Shown here: in pieces, positions 1 to 12,259 of the stretch
Numbering within the stretch: position 1 is the first letter of the stretch
Layout of the letters: every line of letters begins with the position of its first letter
Assembly: GCA_022701365.1 (NCBI GenBank)
Contig: JAKUHH010000027.1
Coordinates: 124,001-188,000, forward strand
DNA from: Mycocentrospora acerina
Lineage: Eukaryota > Ascomycota > Dothideomycetes > Pleosporales
Length of the DNA stretch: 64,000 nucleotides
Direction of reading: 5' to 3'
Notes under the pieces: generated by a model
What the model saw: only the letters and a program-made list of their open reading frames with translations
The model's database searches: none
Told to the model about the DNA's origin: nothing
Translations under genes and position numbers: made by a program

Positions 1-1046
1 TCCTGAACGAGTCCGGAGCCATGAGATTCCTAAATGGAGGGTTAGTTAGAATCCTAGTTATCGAGATGTCACAGACGAAGAATAGCCAGCTCATCTCGGA
101 AACCCAAATACAACAGATACGTACCTGTCCATCCGACAGGATAAATAAGACTTGGACAAGTTGCGGCATTCGTCGTCGTTGGTCCCTCGATGGGACTTTA
201 TGCATTTCAAGTACGACATCATGATGTGCTTGCATTCCCCTAGTAGGATCTGTCAGTTGTGGAACTGAATATTGAGCATAAGTGTGCAAGGTGTGCGGTC
301 TGTCGGTGCCGGATGTCGGTCGAATAGGTGTGGAAGACGAAGGGGCGAACGTACCATCGTGATCGAGGGGGAAGGAGCCGCGCTCAGGTCTATTGAGATT
401 GTGTGAGTCAGCATCTGAATGTAAAGTGGATGCTTGGGACAATGCCAGAAGCGTCCGCATCCTCACAGCGCAACAAGACATTGAGTGTAAACGTACGGAT
501 TCGGCTTCTGAATCTTTTGCCCCAGTCCTGCTCCACCAAAAGACGCCATTTCCAGCCAACAATTATCCTAGTACGAAAACTACAAAGACGGTTTACTCTT
601 TCACAATCAGGTCGCAGAAAAAGAGTCGTTGTGGTGGGCGAGTAAGCTGTCCTGATAAATTAGTTGGATGCATGGTCTGACGTCCAGCTTGGGCTGGCCT
701 GTGCACAGACGCGTCGTTCGTCCCTGCAGATCTGGGATGACGTGCATTTGGACACCGCAGTGGCTGCACAGATCGTGGGGACAGATCAACACGGAGGGAA
801 ATGGTGGAATGAAATATCATTGGTAGGACGTGGATCGAGCATTAATCTGGAATGCGGGTTGTGGTGGCGAGAAAGTTTTTGACAAAAGAGTTCATCAAAG
901 CTCGATTTGTGTTTGAGGCGTCTGGTTGTCACCTCACATTAATCGACCTCATTACAGTCCTTTTTCTTACAGTAAATGCAACGGGTGGAGCGTAAAAGCA
1001 CATTTTGAGAGACAAGGTCATTTATATTGATTCTCTCTATAACAAC
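1..1046. other. Intergenic, no gene recognised
   Basis: Both strands contain only short open frames with no recognisable domain, no plausible exon chain and no tRNA-like fold. The stretch lies downstream of the minus-strand SDR gene and may hold its 3' UTR and terminator. Nothing else is supportable. Confidence 0.5.
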
Positions 1047-2103
1047 TCAATACACGGAAGGAAGTACACCCAACCTACCTCCATCAGTAGGCAGCACCGT
1101 ACCATTCTGATACGCGCCGCCTTTGCCTACCAAAAACAGCGCCACCCCTACAATGTCATTCGCAACCCCCATTCTTCCTTGCGGAACCTGATTGGTAGCA
1201 AATTTGATGGAATTCGCCGTGTTCATCTCACTCGGAAAAGGTCCAGGCGCAATGACGTTGCTTCGAATTCCCCACTCGCTCAAGAATGTGCTCATCATCT
1301 TGGACAGGTGTGCAGCTGCAGATTTGCTTGCACTGTAGGCAAGTCCAGCAGAAACCCACCTACTGTACGATGCCACGCTGGCAACAGTGATGATCTGAGC
1401 CATGCGGTCATCGTCGGCATCGACTCCTATGCTTTTCAAGTTGGATACGTCTTGCTCGCGAGTGTTGTCGGGGCCTTTGAATCGTCCTGCAGCCCATCCT
1501 CGGCGTGTATTTGCGGCTTCGAGTAATGGCAGAAATGAAGCAGACACGCCAATGACTGACTGCGTGTTTATGGCCAGAGTCTTTGTCCAGTCATCCCAGC
1601 CAGACACCATTATATCACGCAGTTGATCGATTGAAGTAGCGGCATGAATCTTCTGGCCGTTGGTAGGCCCTATGACGCCAGCATTGTTGAACAGAACATC
1701 CACGTAGCCAGACTCCTTCTTAATCTGCGATACGGCTGCATTCACAGATGCAAGGTCAGAGACATCGCAAGCTATAGCAGAGAGCACAGAAGACGAAGAC
1801 TTGTGTGCCGAGGGCGAAGATTCGAGCGTTTTAATGGCATCTTCGAGAACGTTGAGACGGCGGCCAAGAAGGTAGACTTTGGATGCGCCGTTTTGATAGA
1901 GTGCCGATGCAATTGCGAGGCCAAGTCCTACGATTGTGAGCCTAAGCCGAGGTGCATTTTTGTGGTGAGCTTCGAAGCTGCCAACTGAGCGCGGGGTAGC
2001 TTCGAAGCTGTCAGAACGTACCACTGCCACCACCAGTGATTACTACAACCAGCCCCGTGGCCGAGAAAAGGTTTGCTGGGTTGAAAGACGCTGTGACATC
2101 CAT
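1047..2103 (-). CDS. Short-chain dehydrogenase/reductase (classical SDR)
   Basis: NAD(P)-dependent oxidoreductase of the classical SDR family; the substrate cannot be told. Two exons: 2103-2022 and 1927-1047, joined over a 94-nt GT-AG intron (2021-1928). The join is supported because it completes the dinucleotide-binding motif: exon 1 ends in VVVITGGGS and exon 2 resumes with GLGLAIASAL. The family hallmarks follow in order: LFNNAGV in the middle and the catalytic YSASK about two thirds along, then the IAPGPFPSEM segment after the active site. The product is about 320 aa, with an insertion between the NNAG and YxxxK motifs that is longer than in a minimal 250-aa SDR. It lies downstream of TEX1 on the same strand with a 271-bp gap. 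Function beyond the family is not assigned. Confidence 0.85.
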
Positions 2104-2374
2104 GACGAGTTTTTTTCTTTTGGAAGATTTGATTCTGGGTTTAAAGAGCTGGAGCCTGCCAGGGAGGAGGGAGCTGCTTGCTGACAAACGCTACATCAAT
2201 GCCGGTAGTTATTTGCATTGCCGGAGTCGAGTGTGAAATTGCGTCACTCACAGACGGAAGAGCCCCGCGGAACCGAGGAAGTGGCACAGTGAAGTAATTC
2301 AGACGTATAATTGAATGCGAAGGGGTATCATGACCGTATAAACGCCCGTCTCCAATTGATATGGATGTTTGTCC

Positions 2375-3422
2375 TCAGCTAATGCCGCCCACAATCTTCA
2401 AGCCCTGGCTGTCGGCCGAGTGTGCGAGAATGTACCGGCACGGATGCCAGGCAACATGCGCCGCGGGATTTGCAATGCTCACGGTGTGGACGATTTCGCC
2501 CGTCTCGACGTGTGCAATCTTCAGCTTCTTCTCCGTCTTGTCGTCCGAGCCAGCCGTGATGTAGCTTCCATCAAACGAAAAATCGACGCTCTTGACGGGT
2601 TCAGTGGTGAGGTCAAAGGTGCGCACGCAAATCCACTCCTGGGTATCCCAAATGGAGACCAGGGCGTCGCCTCCGCCGGCGGCCATGTGCTCGCCGCTTG
2701 GCGACATGGTGATGGCGTAGCACGAGGACGTGTGGGCGTTGAGCGTGAGGGCAGGCTCAAAGGACGGGTAGCGCATGCCCTTGATGCAGCCGTCGCCGTT
2801 GGTCATGAAGAGGTGGCGGCCTGACCAGTCGAAGACGCACTGGTTGGTCTGCACTGGCTGGCGATGCTCGGAGCTGATGCGCAGCGCAGCGCGGTCAATC
2901 GCCACCAGCACGTTGTCCTGAGTGTAGGATTAGCATGCGCAGACGATGCAGCACACGGCCAGCAGGACCCACCTTGCGCCCGGCAACAATCTCGTTGCCA
3001 TCCGGCGTCCAGGCCAGCGTAAAGGGCTGCTCGCCCACCCTGACCTCGCCCACGCTGGCCTTGGAGCGAATGTCCCAGAACCTGACCATGCCGTCTGTGC
3101 TGCAGCTGGCCAGTTCGTTTTCGTTGATTGGGTGGAAGGCGACGCGCTCGAGCGAGATGGGGCCTGTTGCGCCAGGCGTGCGCAGCTCGGTCGAGTTCTT
3201 GACATTGGTCTTTTCGGGGTTCCAGATGCGCAGCGTGCGGTCGGCGGCGCCCGTCGCGATAAATGTGCCTGACGCATTCCATGAGAGCGTGCGGATGTAG
3301 TGCAGCGACGACACGGCGCTGCCGGGGCGCACATTGTCGATGTAGATGGACGTCTTGAGCTTGGAGAAGGCTGGCGAGAAGGCCGACTTGGCGAGTGGAC
3401 GCGCACGAGTAGGAGGCGCCAT
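2375..3422 (-). CDS. TEX1: THO complex subunit TEX1/THOC3 (WD40)
   Basis: WD40 beta-propeller subunit of the THO/TREX complex, which couples transcription elongation to mRNP assembly and nuclear export. Two exons: 3422-2973 and 2917-2375, split by a 55-nt intron (2972-2918), giving a 330-aa protein, the usual TEX1/THOC3 length. The start ATG opens MAPPTRARPL. WD-type repeats are visible as structural phrases such as LSWNASGTFIATGAADRTLRIW, VAFHP, VRFWDIRSK, TLAWTPDGNEIV, YAITMSPSGEHMAAGGGDALVSIWD and VDFSFDGSYITAGSDD. The C-terminal VAWHPCRYILAHS phrase is typical of THOC3. Another WD40 protein is possible in principle, but repeat order and length fit THOC3 best. The gene lies between the repeat tract upstream (3.6-4.1 kb) and the SDR downstream. 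Confidence 0.8.
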
Positions 3423-3574
3423 GCTGGAGGGTCGACGGACGCGTGATATCGCGTCTTGGTTGTCGCGTCGTGGTGGTCCTGGTTGTCGCGTCGTGGATTA
3501 CGCGCTGCGCTGGCTGAGATTCAGAAATGCTGGAGCTTGGATGACGCTAGCACAGGCATTCTCCAAGTCGACCG

Positions 3575-4130
3575 TCAAACACGTTCAACTCTTGTTTATC
3601 TCGCACCGTTGGATGTGTCTAACCGCTACTGCTAAACTTGTTTCATACTTGCTGCTACATTTTTTTTGTTACTAGTGGTTAGAGATGTAAACTAATACTA
3701 CTAATCCAGATTCTTTCATCTTGCTATACACGTTCAAATAAATTTCACATGCATGCTTTCCTACTACAGCTGCTTTACATGTTTATTTCGCACAGTGAAA
3801 TGTATCTGACTGTCACTGCTACACTTGTTTCACACCTACTGCTATATATGTTTCACCATTACTTCTTGGAAAATCTTGATTAATACATACTACCACCCTT
3901 GGTTAAACAATCTTGCTAAACTCGTTCAATTGGACCCTCCATACATGCTTTACCACCACAGCTGCTGTACCTGTTAACCTATAATGCTTTACAAATGCAA
4001 CCTTTAGTGCTCTACATGCCCAACTAATCCTGTCCTTCAAGTCTGACCAATCCTGCTAAACATATTCAACTACTACTATCAAACACGTTCCACAAGTGCT
4101 GTTAAGCATATTCAATCAACACCCCCAAAA
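3575..4130. repeat. Degenerate direct repeats, period about 190 bp
   Basis: No gene is seen between TEX1 and the CsbD-like gene. Instead the DNA contains diverged direct copies. TGTTTATCTCGCAC at 3593 matches TGTTTATTTCGCAC at 3780 (187 bp apart). TGCTTTCCTACTACAGCTGCT at 3754 matches TGCTTTACCACCACAGCTGCT at 3946 (192 bp apart). A shorter phrase of the type TTGCTAAAC..GTTCA recurs near 3720, 3910 and 4050, suggesting a partial third copy. All units are rich in CT/TTTCA on the plus strand. Confidence 0.6.
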
Positions 4131-4287
4131 CACATCTTCACACATCTTTACACAATGCACTCGAATTTTCACATGTAGAATCCCCCCTGGTCGTAGCACA
4201 TTGTCGTTCGTATTCATACAGTACGCTAGCTACTCGTTTCGCCAGCGTCATCCATCACCTTTCCCATCCTCTCTCTGCACCTCCTGC

Positions 4288-4614
4288 TCATTGCTTCTTG
4301 CTCTCTGCGCCCTCCTTCTGCATGCCCTCGCACCCAACCAGGCTTCCAGCCTTCTCCTCAACCCCGCCAAATCCCTGCTGGCTAGCATCTCTGTTTGCTG
4401 AAGCTGCCTTCATCGCATCGACGGCTTGCGACTTGTCTTGTACGCCTGACGACTTCCATGCCTCATTGCCTGTTACATTGCCAATTGTCTCCTGTCCAAT
4501 CTGTTAATCGTGAAAATTAACACAAAGGTACTACGTGCATACCTCAGCGGCGCCCTTGACGTATTGAGCATGGCTGGCCACGAGGCCGGGCTGATTCTGG
4601 TTGTTGGCAGACAT
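4288..4614 (-). CDS. CsbD-like / cruciform-DNA-recognition (HMP1-type) small protein
   Basis: Small hydrophilic protein of the CsbD/HMP1 group ('mismatched base pair and cruciform DNA recognition'), commonly stress-induced in fungi; the molecular role is poorly defined. Two exons: 4614-4543 (24 codons) and 4500-4288, separated by a 42-nt intron (4542-4501). The 94-aa product begins MSANNQNQPGLVASHAQYVK. It carries the family repeat phrases KGAAEIGQETIGNVTGNEAWK and GFGGVEEKAGSLVGCEGMQ and ends in a charged KEGAESKKQ tail. The helix-forming GNVTGNE.W..SG pattern is what identifies it. Each exon is short and overlapped by unrelated open frames on the other strand, so it is easy to miss. It is divergent from the Old Yellow Enzyme gene across a 961-bp gap. 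Confidence 0.8.
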
Positions 4615-5575
4615 GTTGGAGGACTTTGTGTTGATATGGAGATGGTAGATCCAAAAAATAATCGATACTGTTCGCACTTTTAAGTTGACACTGAAATGGC
4701 AGAGTTGAAGAGTAGTCGATGTGACTGTTTGGGTTAAAGTCGATATTTAAACAGCGAATTTAAAAGATGCGCTCAATCGTTGCTCCAGGCCACGTCTGGC
4801 TCTGGAAATACTACAAACGTCACAAAACGTCGTACATTGACTTCAAGCGTTGACGTCATCAACAGCGCCATCACACGGCCACGCGCCGAGCATACAACTA
4901 AGGCAAACACGTCCAGCGCCCAGCATCCAAAATCAACGCCCGTCGCATTGCTTTACTCAGCAGAAACCGAAACCGAGACCGAACCTATTTTTCGGTGATA
5001 CCAAGGTTCAGATGTATTATGGATCTGCAGAGTTGTACTTGTTATCGGAGAGAAACATTGCAATCTGCCTCTTTTGCAAAAGCTTCATCATTTCCGAGGG
5101 CTTCAAGTGGTCAGATGAAGCTCCACTCGGAATCAGTAGCAATACACCTACTTGAATATCTTACTGCAAGCAACAAGGTGTGTAACAAGGGAGACTTCCT
5201 AGTCCAAACTTCCAACCTCGGCAATGCAAGCAACCTTTACACATCCAATTTTTAGCCTCGAATCTACAACCGCTGCCATTGGCTCTTATAATTTTATCCG
5301 GCTGTTTCACTACGTATTAGAGAAACGGACGGCAAATGTAAACAGGGGGGTACGAAAATACTTACAAATCAACATAATTGCGTGCCTAATACCAAAACTC
5401 TTCTATGGCTATAAAATACTTCCTCAGGCCAGCAAGGCGTCAATATTTTTCACAACCACCAACTTCTAAGACTTGTATTCCTAACCTACAACCCGTGAAG
5501 TTGGTTCTCACCGCAACAAGCACTTCAACACCTGACGAGTGCACCGTTAGCGACAACAAAAGTCTGTATAAAAAA
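4615..5575. promoter_or_regulatory. Divergent intergenic region, CsbD-like / Old Yellow Enzyme
   Basis: There is no coding signal. A TATAAAA match lies at 5410-5416, 160 bp before the chosen ATG of the Old Yellow Enzyme. Several direct ATGs in this stretch open only short frames. The TATA-like match argues that the in-frame ATG at 5405 is not the true start. Confidence 0.45.
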
Positions 5576-6985
5576 ATGGCGCCACAAGACCTCAACCGCG
5601 GTGTCCAAGGCATCGACTACTTCACCCCAGAGCACAATGCCTCCCCCGGCTCCGCTGTGCCAAATGCCAAATCTGAAAAACCAACACCGACCCTCTTCAA
5701 GCCCCTCGCCATCCGTGGCACAACTCTCCGCAACCGCATCATGGTAGCACCAATGTGCCAGTACAGCACTGCAGCCTTTGGCCCTCAAACCGGCGCCCTG
5801 ACCGATTACCACGTTGCCACGCTAGGTCACTACGCACTCAAGGGCGCTGCTCTCGTCATGGTCGAGGCCACGGGCGTTCAGTTCAACGGACGCATTTCGC
5901 CAAATTGCCCTGGACTGTGGAGTGATGCCCAAATTCCCGCGTTAAGGAGAGTCAGCGACTTCATCAAGAGCCAGGGAAGCCTCAGCGCCATCCAACTCGC
6001 CCACGCAGGCAGAAAAGCCAGCACATGCGCGCCCTGGATTGCCGGCGAGCGCACCCAAGGCGGCAAGCGCAAGGTCAGCGTCCGCGCCAACGCCGACGTG
6101 GGTGGCTGGCCCGAGGACGTCGTCGGGCCCATGGGCGGCGAGCAATGGACATGGGACGAGAAGCTACTCTCCGACGAAAGCGGCGGGTACTGCGCCCCGC
6201 GCGCGCTGAGCGAGCCTGAGATAGCACAACTCGTGCAAGACTGGGCCAGCGCCGCCCACCGCGCCATCCAAGCCGGCGTCGACGTGATTGAAATCCACGG
6301 CGCCCACGGCTACCTCATCCACCAATTCCTCTCCCCCATCACTAACCAGCGCACCGACAAGTACGGCGGCTCGTTTGAAAATCGCACCCGCCTGCTGGTC
6401 GAAATCATCCACGCCATCCGCGCAGTCATTCCCCAGTCCACCCCGCTGTACCTCCGCATCAGCTCAACCGAGTGGATGGAAGAGACTGAAATCGGAAAAA
6501 AGCTCGGCAGCTGGGACGTCGAGAGCTCCATCAAACTCGCCAAGTTGGTCGCCACGCTGGGAATCGACCTCCTGGACGTCAGCAGCGGGGGCAACCACCC
6601 CCAGCAGCGCCTCAACCCCTTCGACACAAAGGACTACCAGACGCGCATTGCATCGCGTATTCGCGCCGAACTCAAAAAGGAGAACCTCGCCATGTTCATC
6701 GGCGCGGTGGGACTCATAACCGAGGCTGAACAGGCGAGGGGAATTGTCGAGGAAGATGGTTCTGCTACTGACCGTGGCAATCCTATTACAGAGCTTGAGA
6801 AGGAGGCGCAGGCTGCGGTGGGCTTGACGGAAACCACAGACGGGAAGGACCCGCATGCTGATGTTATCCTCGTGGCGAGACAGTTTATGCGCGAGCCCGA
6901 GTGGGTGTTGAGAGTGGCATGGCAGTTGGATGTCGATGTTGCATGGCCGAATCAGTTCTTGCGCGTGAGATTTCCAAAGTTGTGA
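5576..6985 (+). CDS. NADPH dehydrogenase, Old Yellow Enzyme family (YqjM-like)
   Basis: FMN-dependent ene-reductase of the NADH:flavin oxidoreductase/Old Yellow Enzyme family; it would use NAD(P)H to reduce activated alkenes, and the natural substrate is unknown. It is a single exon. I chose ATG 5576 (MAPQDLNRG), giving 469 aa. An in-frame ATG at 5405 would add 57 residues of unlikely sequence and lies upstream of a TATA-like box. The fold is a TIM barrel: TLRNRIMVAPMCQYS near residue 50, where the Cys in PMCQYS is the redox-sensing Cys typical of the YqjM-like class, then IQLAHAGRKAS, the His-rich substrate site IEIHGAHGYLIHQFLSP, the TNQRTDKYGGS.ENR signature, and near the C-terminus the FMN-phosphate region ILVARQFMREPEW. 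GC-rich codon use resembles the left flank, not the cluster further right. Confidence 0.88.
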   Translation: MAPQDLNRGVQGIDYFTPEHNASPGSAVPNAKSEKPTPTLFKPLAIRGTTLRNRIMVAPMCQYSTAAFGPQTGALTDYHVATLGHYALKGAALVMVEATGVQFNGRISPNCPGLWSDAQIPALRRVSDFIKSQGSLSAIQLAHAGRKASTCAPWIAGERTQGGKRKVSVRANADVGGWPEDVVGPMGGEQWTWDEKLLSDESGGYCAPRALSEPEIAQLVQDWASAAHRAIQAGVDVIEIHGAHGYLIHQFLSPITNQRTDKYGGSFENRTRLLVEIIHAIRAVIPQSTPLYLRISSTEWMEETEIGKKLGSWDVESSIKLAKLVATLGIDLLDVSSGGNHPQQRLNPFDTKDYQTRIASRIRAELKKENLAMFIGAVGLITEAEQARGIVEEDGSATDRGNPITELEKEAQAAVGLTETTDGKDPHADVILVARQFMREPEWVLRVAWQLDVDVAWPNQFLRVRFPKL

Positions 6986-7381
6986 GAAAGACGAGTAGTC
7001 GGTAGATATAGAGGAGTATGCATAGAGGGTGTTGGTGTAGACGTAGGCGTAGAGCAAGCTAGAGCGTATACGATTTGATTGATCCATGTCAAGTTTCAAG
7101 CTTGTCGTTATTTACTTTTTGATACTTTTGGAGTGAGTTTGGAAGGGAGAAAAACATGCGTGTTTGGTTGTCGTTGGAGATGTGTGGTTTTGGCGACCAA
7201 GAGACGTAGAGGTGCTTAGTCAAATACACATTCATCCATCCATCCATCCATCCAACAGGGAATATGTATAATGAGAAAGCCAAAACTCCATTGCAGGTAC
7301 TTTTTTCTTTGCCAAAAAGCCCCCAGACACATAAAACCGACCACCCTATGATATCAACTGCCGTACGACATCAATTTTCCC
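6986..7381. other. Convergent 3' intergenic region with (CATC)n microsatellite
   Basis: This gap lies between the 3' ends of the Old Yellow Enzyme (+) and TRM8 (-). It contains a short (CATC)n tract at about 7232-7253. No gene is seen. It presumably holds both terminators. Confidence 0.5.
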
Positions 7382-8680
<1,299 letters not shown>

Positions 8681-9157
8681 GGTGGTAGTGGAAGAGGTGG
8701 TGGCTTGGATGGATGGGTGGACGGGGTCTTTTTTTGTGGATTTTAGCTATGGCGAGGTTGTGTCGGAGAGAAAGCCTGGCACGGGTTAGGTCATGTGAGG
8801 AAAAGTGAAAGTGGATTGGTTGGGTGTTGTCGCGAAGCGAGGCTGTTGGTGTGGTGTGGAGTCAGACTTTTTTTTTTAGTTCAAGGGTCCACGGAAACAT
8901 GTTTCATCAGCCAGCCCGCGGAGAGAGCGTGACGATCGTGTTAGGAGGAAAAAAAAACGGCAATGACGTAATCTCTAGCAATGGAAATCGTTCTCACAGT
9001 CGTCTCAACATGACCAAGATTTCATAGGTTCAGACTAGAAAATGTGGAATGCGCAGCACAAACGACCGTGATCAAAAATGTGTGTACAAGAAGCCTAACC
9101 CCAATATTGCGCCAAATGCTTGCTAACCCAGATGCCAATCACTCCAGTCGGTTGTTA
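8681..9157. promoter_or_regulatory. TRM8 upstream / GID4 downstream region
   Basis: No coding exon is recognised. The stretch holds the TRM8 promoter (minus strand) and the 3' region of GID4. Homopolymer T and A runs occur near 8870 and 8950. Confidence 0.45.
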
Positions 9158-10327
9158 TCAACAAAATTCAATTGCTCCCTGACACCCATGGTCCTCTATG
9201 TGTTCCAACTGTAGTTTCTGGAACCTAGGCCTTGTTAGTGAGGCTACAAATTCCAATGTGCTTGTATACGTACTTCTCGCTCTTGGCATGAAAGTAGATG
9301 CCTTCAATGTTCCCTAGAACCTGATTGAAACAAATGTAGTAAAAGCCCTCGAAACTAGCGCCCGAGATTGATTTAACACGGTGGTCAGGCACAAGAAACG
9401 ACTCTTTCCAGCGCATGAACAGGTGCTCCTTTTGCATCCACTCTTTTGTTGTCAGATCAGACCGCGAGGAATGCTTTGAAAGAGGTTTGTATGCTGGGAA
9501 TCGCGCCCAGTGTTGTCGGTCGACCTTTTCATTCGAACCCCACTCGGGGTGTTGCGTGATGAAGGCATATTTTGTTCCAATAATCTCAGACTCGAAAAAG
9601 GTGACGAGACTGGGATGGTCCTCGGTCAATCCTATCGGCGCGTTAGCCAGCACCCACCAACCATCAAGCCGCAACGCAGCAGATGTGCCTACCTTGAATT
9701 CGCAAATATCCACACATGAACGACTCGCGCATGTCGACATATTTTATCTCGACCTCTACTTCGTACTTTTGGCGATCAGATGTCTGCGTGCCCTTGAAGC
9801 GGCTGCCGGGACGGAGGAGCGACGACGATGTACTTGGATGGAACTGCACTGCACTTTAGTAACTCTACCCAGCTGACGGCTCGCGATTGTAAAACAAAGC
9901 CCGCACGTACCCTGTGGCTCGGATATGGCGATGACAGTTGGCTTGCTAGCAATGATGTGGGTGCAGGTGTGGCGGTCGTGCTTGTCGAGAGCGGTGAGCC
10001 TTGCGATGCGCGTTGATCTTCCGCACCGTCATCTGTTGTAGTCATGGGTGTGGGAGTATCTCTGACGGGGTCTTCTGTGTGTGTGGTTGGAGGCTTCGAG
10101 TCCGAGGACGACGGTAGGGGCGCGAGAGGCGCTTGCGGCGGTCTTGATTGCTGGGTCGAGGGTTCAGCGACAGACGTGGCATTGATGTCGGTCGTGGCGA
10201 TGGTCGTCGGTTCAATGGGGTCGAGTGTCAATGTTGGGCGCGACTCTTCTGGTGGGCAGGTCGCGCGGCCAGCGATGCTCTCGTGCTCCGCTGGCGGTGA
10301 CCGCATCGCATCATCGGGCGTCGGCAT
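9158..10327 (-). CDS. GID4: GID4/VID24 substrate receptor of the GID ubiquitin ligase
   Basis: Substrate-recognition subunit of the GID/CTLH E3 ligase, which targets gluconeogenic enzymes with N-terminal proline degrons when glucose returns. Four exons: 10327-9911, 9843-9693, 9631-9274 and 9224-9158, with introns of 67, 61 and 49 nt, all in phase. The product is 330 aa. The N-terminal ~140 residues are Pro/Ser/Thr-rich and probably disordered. The beta-barrel domain follows: SLLRPGSRFKGTQTSDRQKY, the V.I.YVDMRESFMCGYLRIQG strand, LTEDHPSLVTFFESEIIG, and the hallmark FLVPDHRVKSISGASFEGFY followed by YICF. The last short exon supplies FQKLQLEHIEDHGCQGAIEF, matching the expected GID4 C-terminus. 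Without it the frame would end in unrelated residues, so the 49-nt intron is well supported. Confidence 0.92.
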
Positions 10328-10927
10328 GATCCAGTAACAGGACGCCGAGTTTGCAGGGGGAAAAGTTTTCGTCTGGGCTCGAGACAAGGGAAGGCAGAGA
10401 GTGCAATGGGCGGAAAATCTACGAAGCAGAATTTGTGGCGACGGCGATCGAGTTCATCATCACCTTGGGCGTCGAGGCGTCTGGAGGGAGAGATGTGGGT
10501 CTGGCCTGCGGTTTCGCGGGGAAGGATGCGCCCGTCGCGTTGCAAGGATTCACGTGGGCGTGGGGGCATGGGCTCACGACCAGACTGCCGTTCCACCAAG
10601 CGGGAGTCGGGCACTGGCAACGCTTGCGGGGGCACCATTGGTTCTCTTCAAAGTTTTGGTCATCTACAACTTTTGCTTCTCAGTGCTCGCGCAGTGTGCT
10701 TCAACTGCTGACTCGACCTTTGCCTGCGTCTACGACAACAAGTTTCCAAAGTATCTGCATTAATTGAACCCCCATCTGAGCAATTGGCCCCATTCCTGAA
10801 CAGACTCCAGACGCCGCACCCCGCGAATTAACTCGGCGTTTGGGGGGCTCGTCGTTCGGACATGTTGCTGTGTCGCCGAGAATGGCAGGTCCAATCCTCT
10901 TCTGTCTTCTCATGCCATGTCGCCAAC
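10328..10927. promoter_or_regulatory. GID4 upstream / mago 3' region
   Basis: There is GC-rich sequence with long but unrelated overlapping open frames on both strands and no recognisable exon. It is interpreted as the GID4 promoter/5' UTR and the mago 3' UTR. Confidence 0.45.
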
Positions 10928-11753
10928 CTATATGGGCTTGATCTGCTTGGGTGTGAGCCAGGCTTGCAGCGAGTGATTGGAGGCATACTAACCTTGAAAT
11001 GCAAAGAGATTAACGAGAATACTAGCGCCTTGAGATCCTGGACGAGATAATAAAAGACTCGGAGGCCTTCTGGGTCAGATGAGTCCTGCACATCCTGCAG
11101 GGAACCGATTTTGGCGGTCTGGATGGGTCAGTATGCGCGGGCGTCGAGATGGAATGGAATGGAATGGAAATGGAGTGGAAATGGAATGAAAGGGGCAGCA
11201 ATTGTACCTCGAAGGAAATGTGCTCGCTTCCCAGGCGGATCTCCAGCTCCTGACGGCCATCCTTGTTCTTCTGGGGCCATTTTGTGTCGTCTTCTCTGAG
11301 AGGTCCAAGTTAGTATGCAACGCACGTGATGAGAAATGGCTCTGAACATACTTGAGGATTTCGCTCTCCTTGACAATGCGCTTGATCTCAGCTACCAGCG
11401 CATCGCTGACGCACACTGTGAGGGGTTTGGTAAGATGGCAGACCACACACACACATGGAAATTACATACTCTCTTTGCGGATCAGCGAGTCGTTGCGGTA
11501 GTTTGAGTTGTTGGCATATCGCGCAGACGCGCTGCGGCCGTCGCCCAGCACGCGAAAGTCGAATTCTAGCAGAATGAGTATTGGAGTCACGGCATGGTGG
11601 AAAGTTTTTTCTGCATGTGTTGACTGACCCAAGAACTCATGGCCGAATCGTCCCTGGTGGCCCGAGCTACAAAAAGGTCAACACGGCAGAATTCGAGATT
11701 GGCACAGAAGATGCGTACTAGTATCTCAGGTAGAAGGGCTCGTTTGTGCTCAT
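10928..11753 (-). CDS. mago: Mago nashi homolog (exon junction complex)
   Basis: Core exon-junction-complex subunit that pairs with Y14/RBM8A on spliced mRNA. Seven small exons: 11753-11719, 11666-11629, 11565-11470, 11415-11352, 11295-11208, 11118-10993 and 10942-10928. The six introns are 50-89 nt. The protein is 153 aa, the normal size. The conserved sequence is unmistakable in order: [116 protein letters not shown] and [13 protein letters not shown]. The final exon encodes only IKPI plus stop. Six introns in 462 coding bases is notably dense. It is divergent from SEC26 with 506 bp between start codons. Intron 5 contains GGAAT-type repeats. Confidence 0.95.
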
Positions 11754-12259
11754 GGTGGGCACGAAGTGGTGGTTGCACGGGACTGGTTCTCGCGGTGGCT
11801 GTCCTGGAGTCGAGTGGTCGCGCGCGGTGAGGCCTGGCCTGGGGAGTTCTCACGTTCTCACCATCGTTGGCTGCCAATCCCTGTCGCTTGGCGCTCCGGG
11901 GACCACTTTGTCGACACCTGGAAGACGGACACGTACAAGGGAAGCGCCTCACGTCGACCGCAAACGAGCCTCGATTCTTGCGTGCAGGGCCATTCCTCTC
12001 TCCCGCACACATTCCCGTCGCCAGACTGCAGCCCCATCACGTGGTCCAGTCTCCCCGCCGAGTGTCCAGAGCACACACGTAGCATTCCGTCCGCTGCATT
12101 GCATCCCACCGGCCCTCGACACGGCGGGCAAGTAGGGGTCCACGACCAGCACGGCGAGTCGACAGCCCACGGCAGGCACGACGCACACACACACCACCAC
12201 CCCCAACACCACACCACACCGCACCCCCGCCGCGCAGCCACATCTGCCCCGTCCCCGCC
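11754..12259. promoter_or_regulatory. Divergent promoter mago / SEC26
   Basis: A 506-bp shared upstream region lies between two essential-type housekeeping genes. No coding signal and no clear TATA element are seen on either side. A C/A-rich tract (CACACACACCACC) occurs near 12185-12230, close to the SEC26 start. Confidence 0.55.

Noticed and set aside
2361..2824. Long plus-strand open frames opposite TEX1
   Set aside because: They are shadows of the GC-rich WD40 gene on the minus strand, with no domain content of their own.
5405..5575. N-terminal extension of the Old Yellow Enzyme from ATG 5405
   Set aside because: The frame is open, but it overlaps a TATAAAA element and the added residues do not look like a targeting peptide or family sequence.
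10351..10767. Three overlapping plus-strand frames upstream of GID4
   Set aside because: All three frames are open because of GC-rich sequence; none has a recognisable domain or splice partner.
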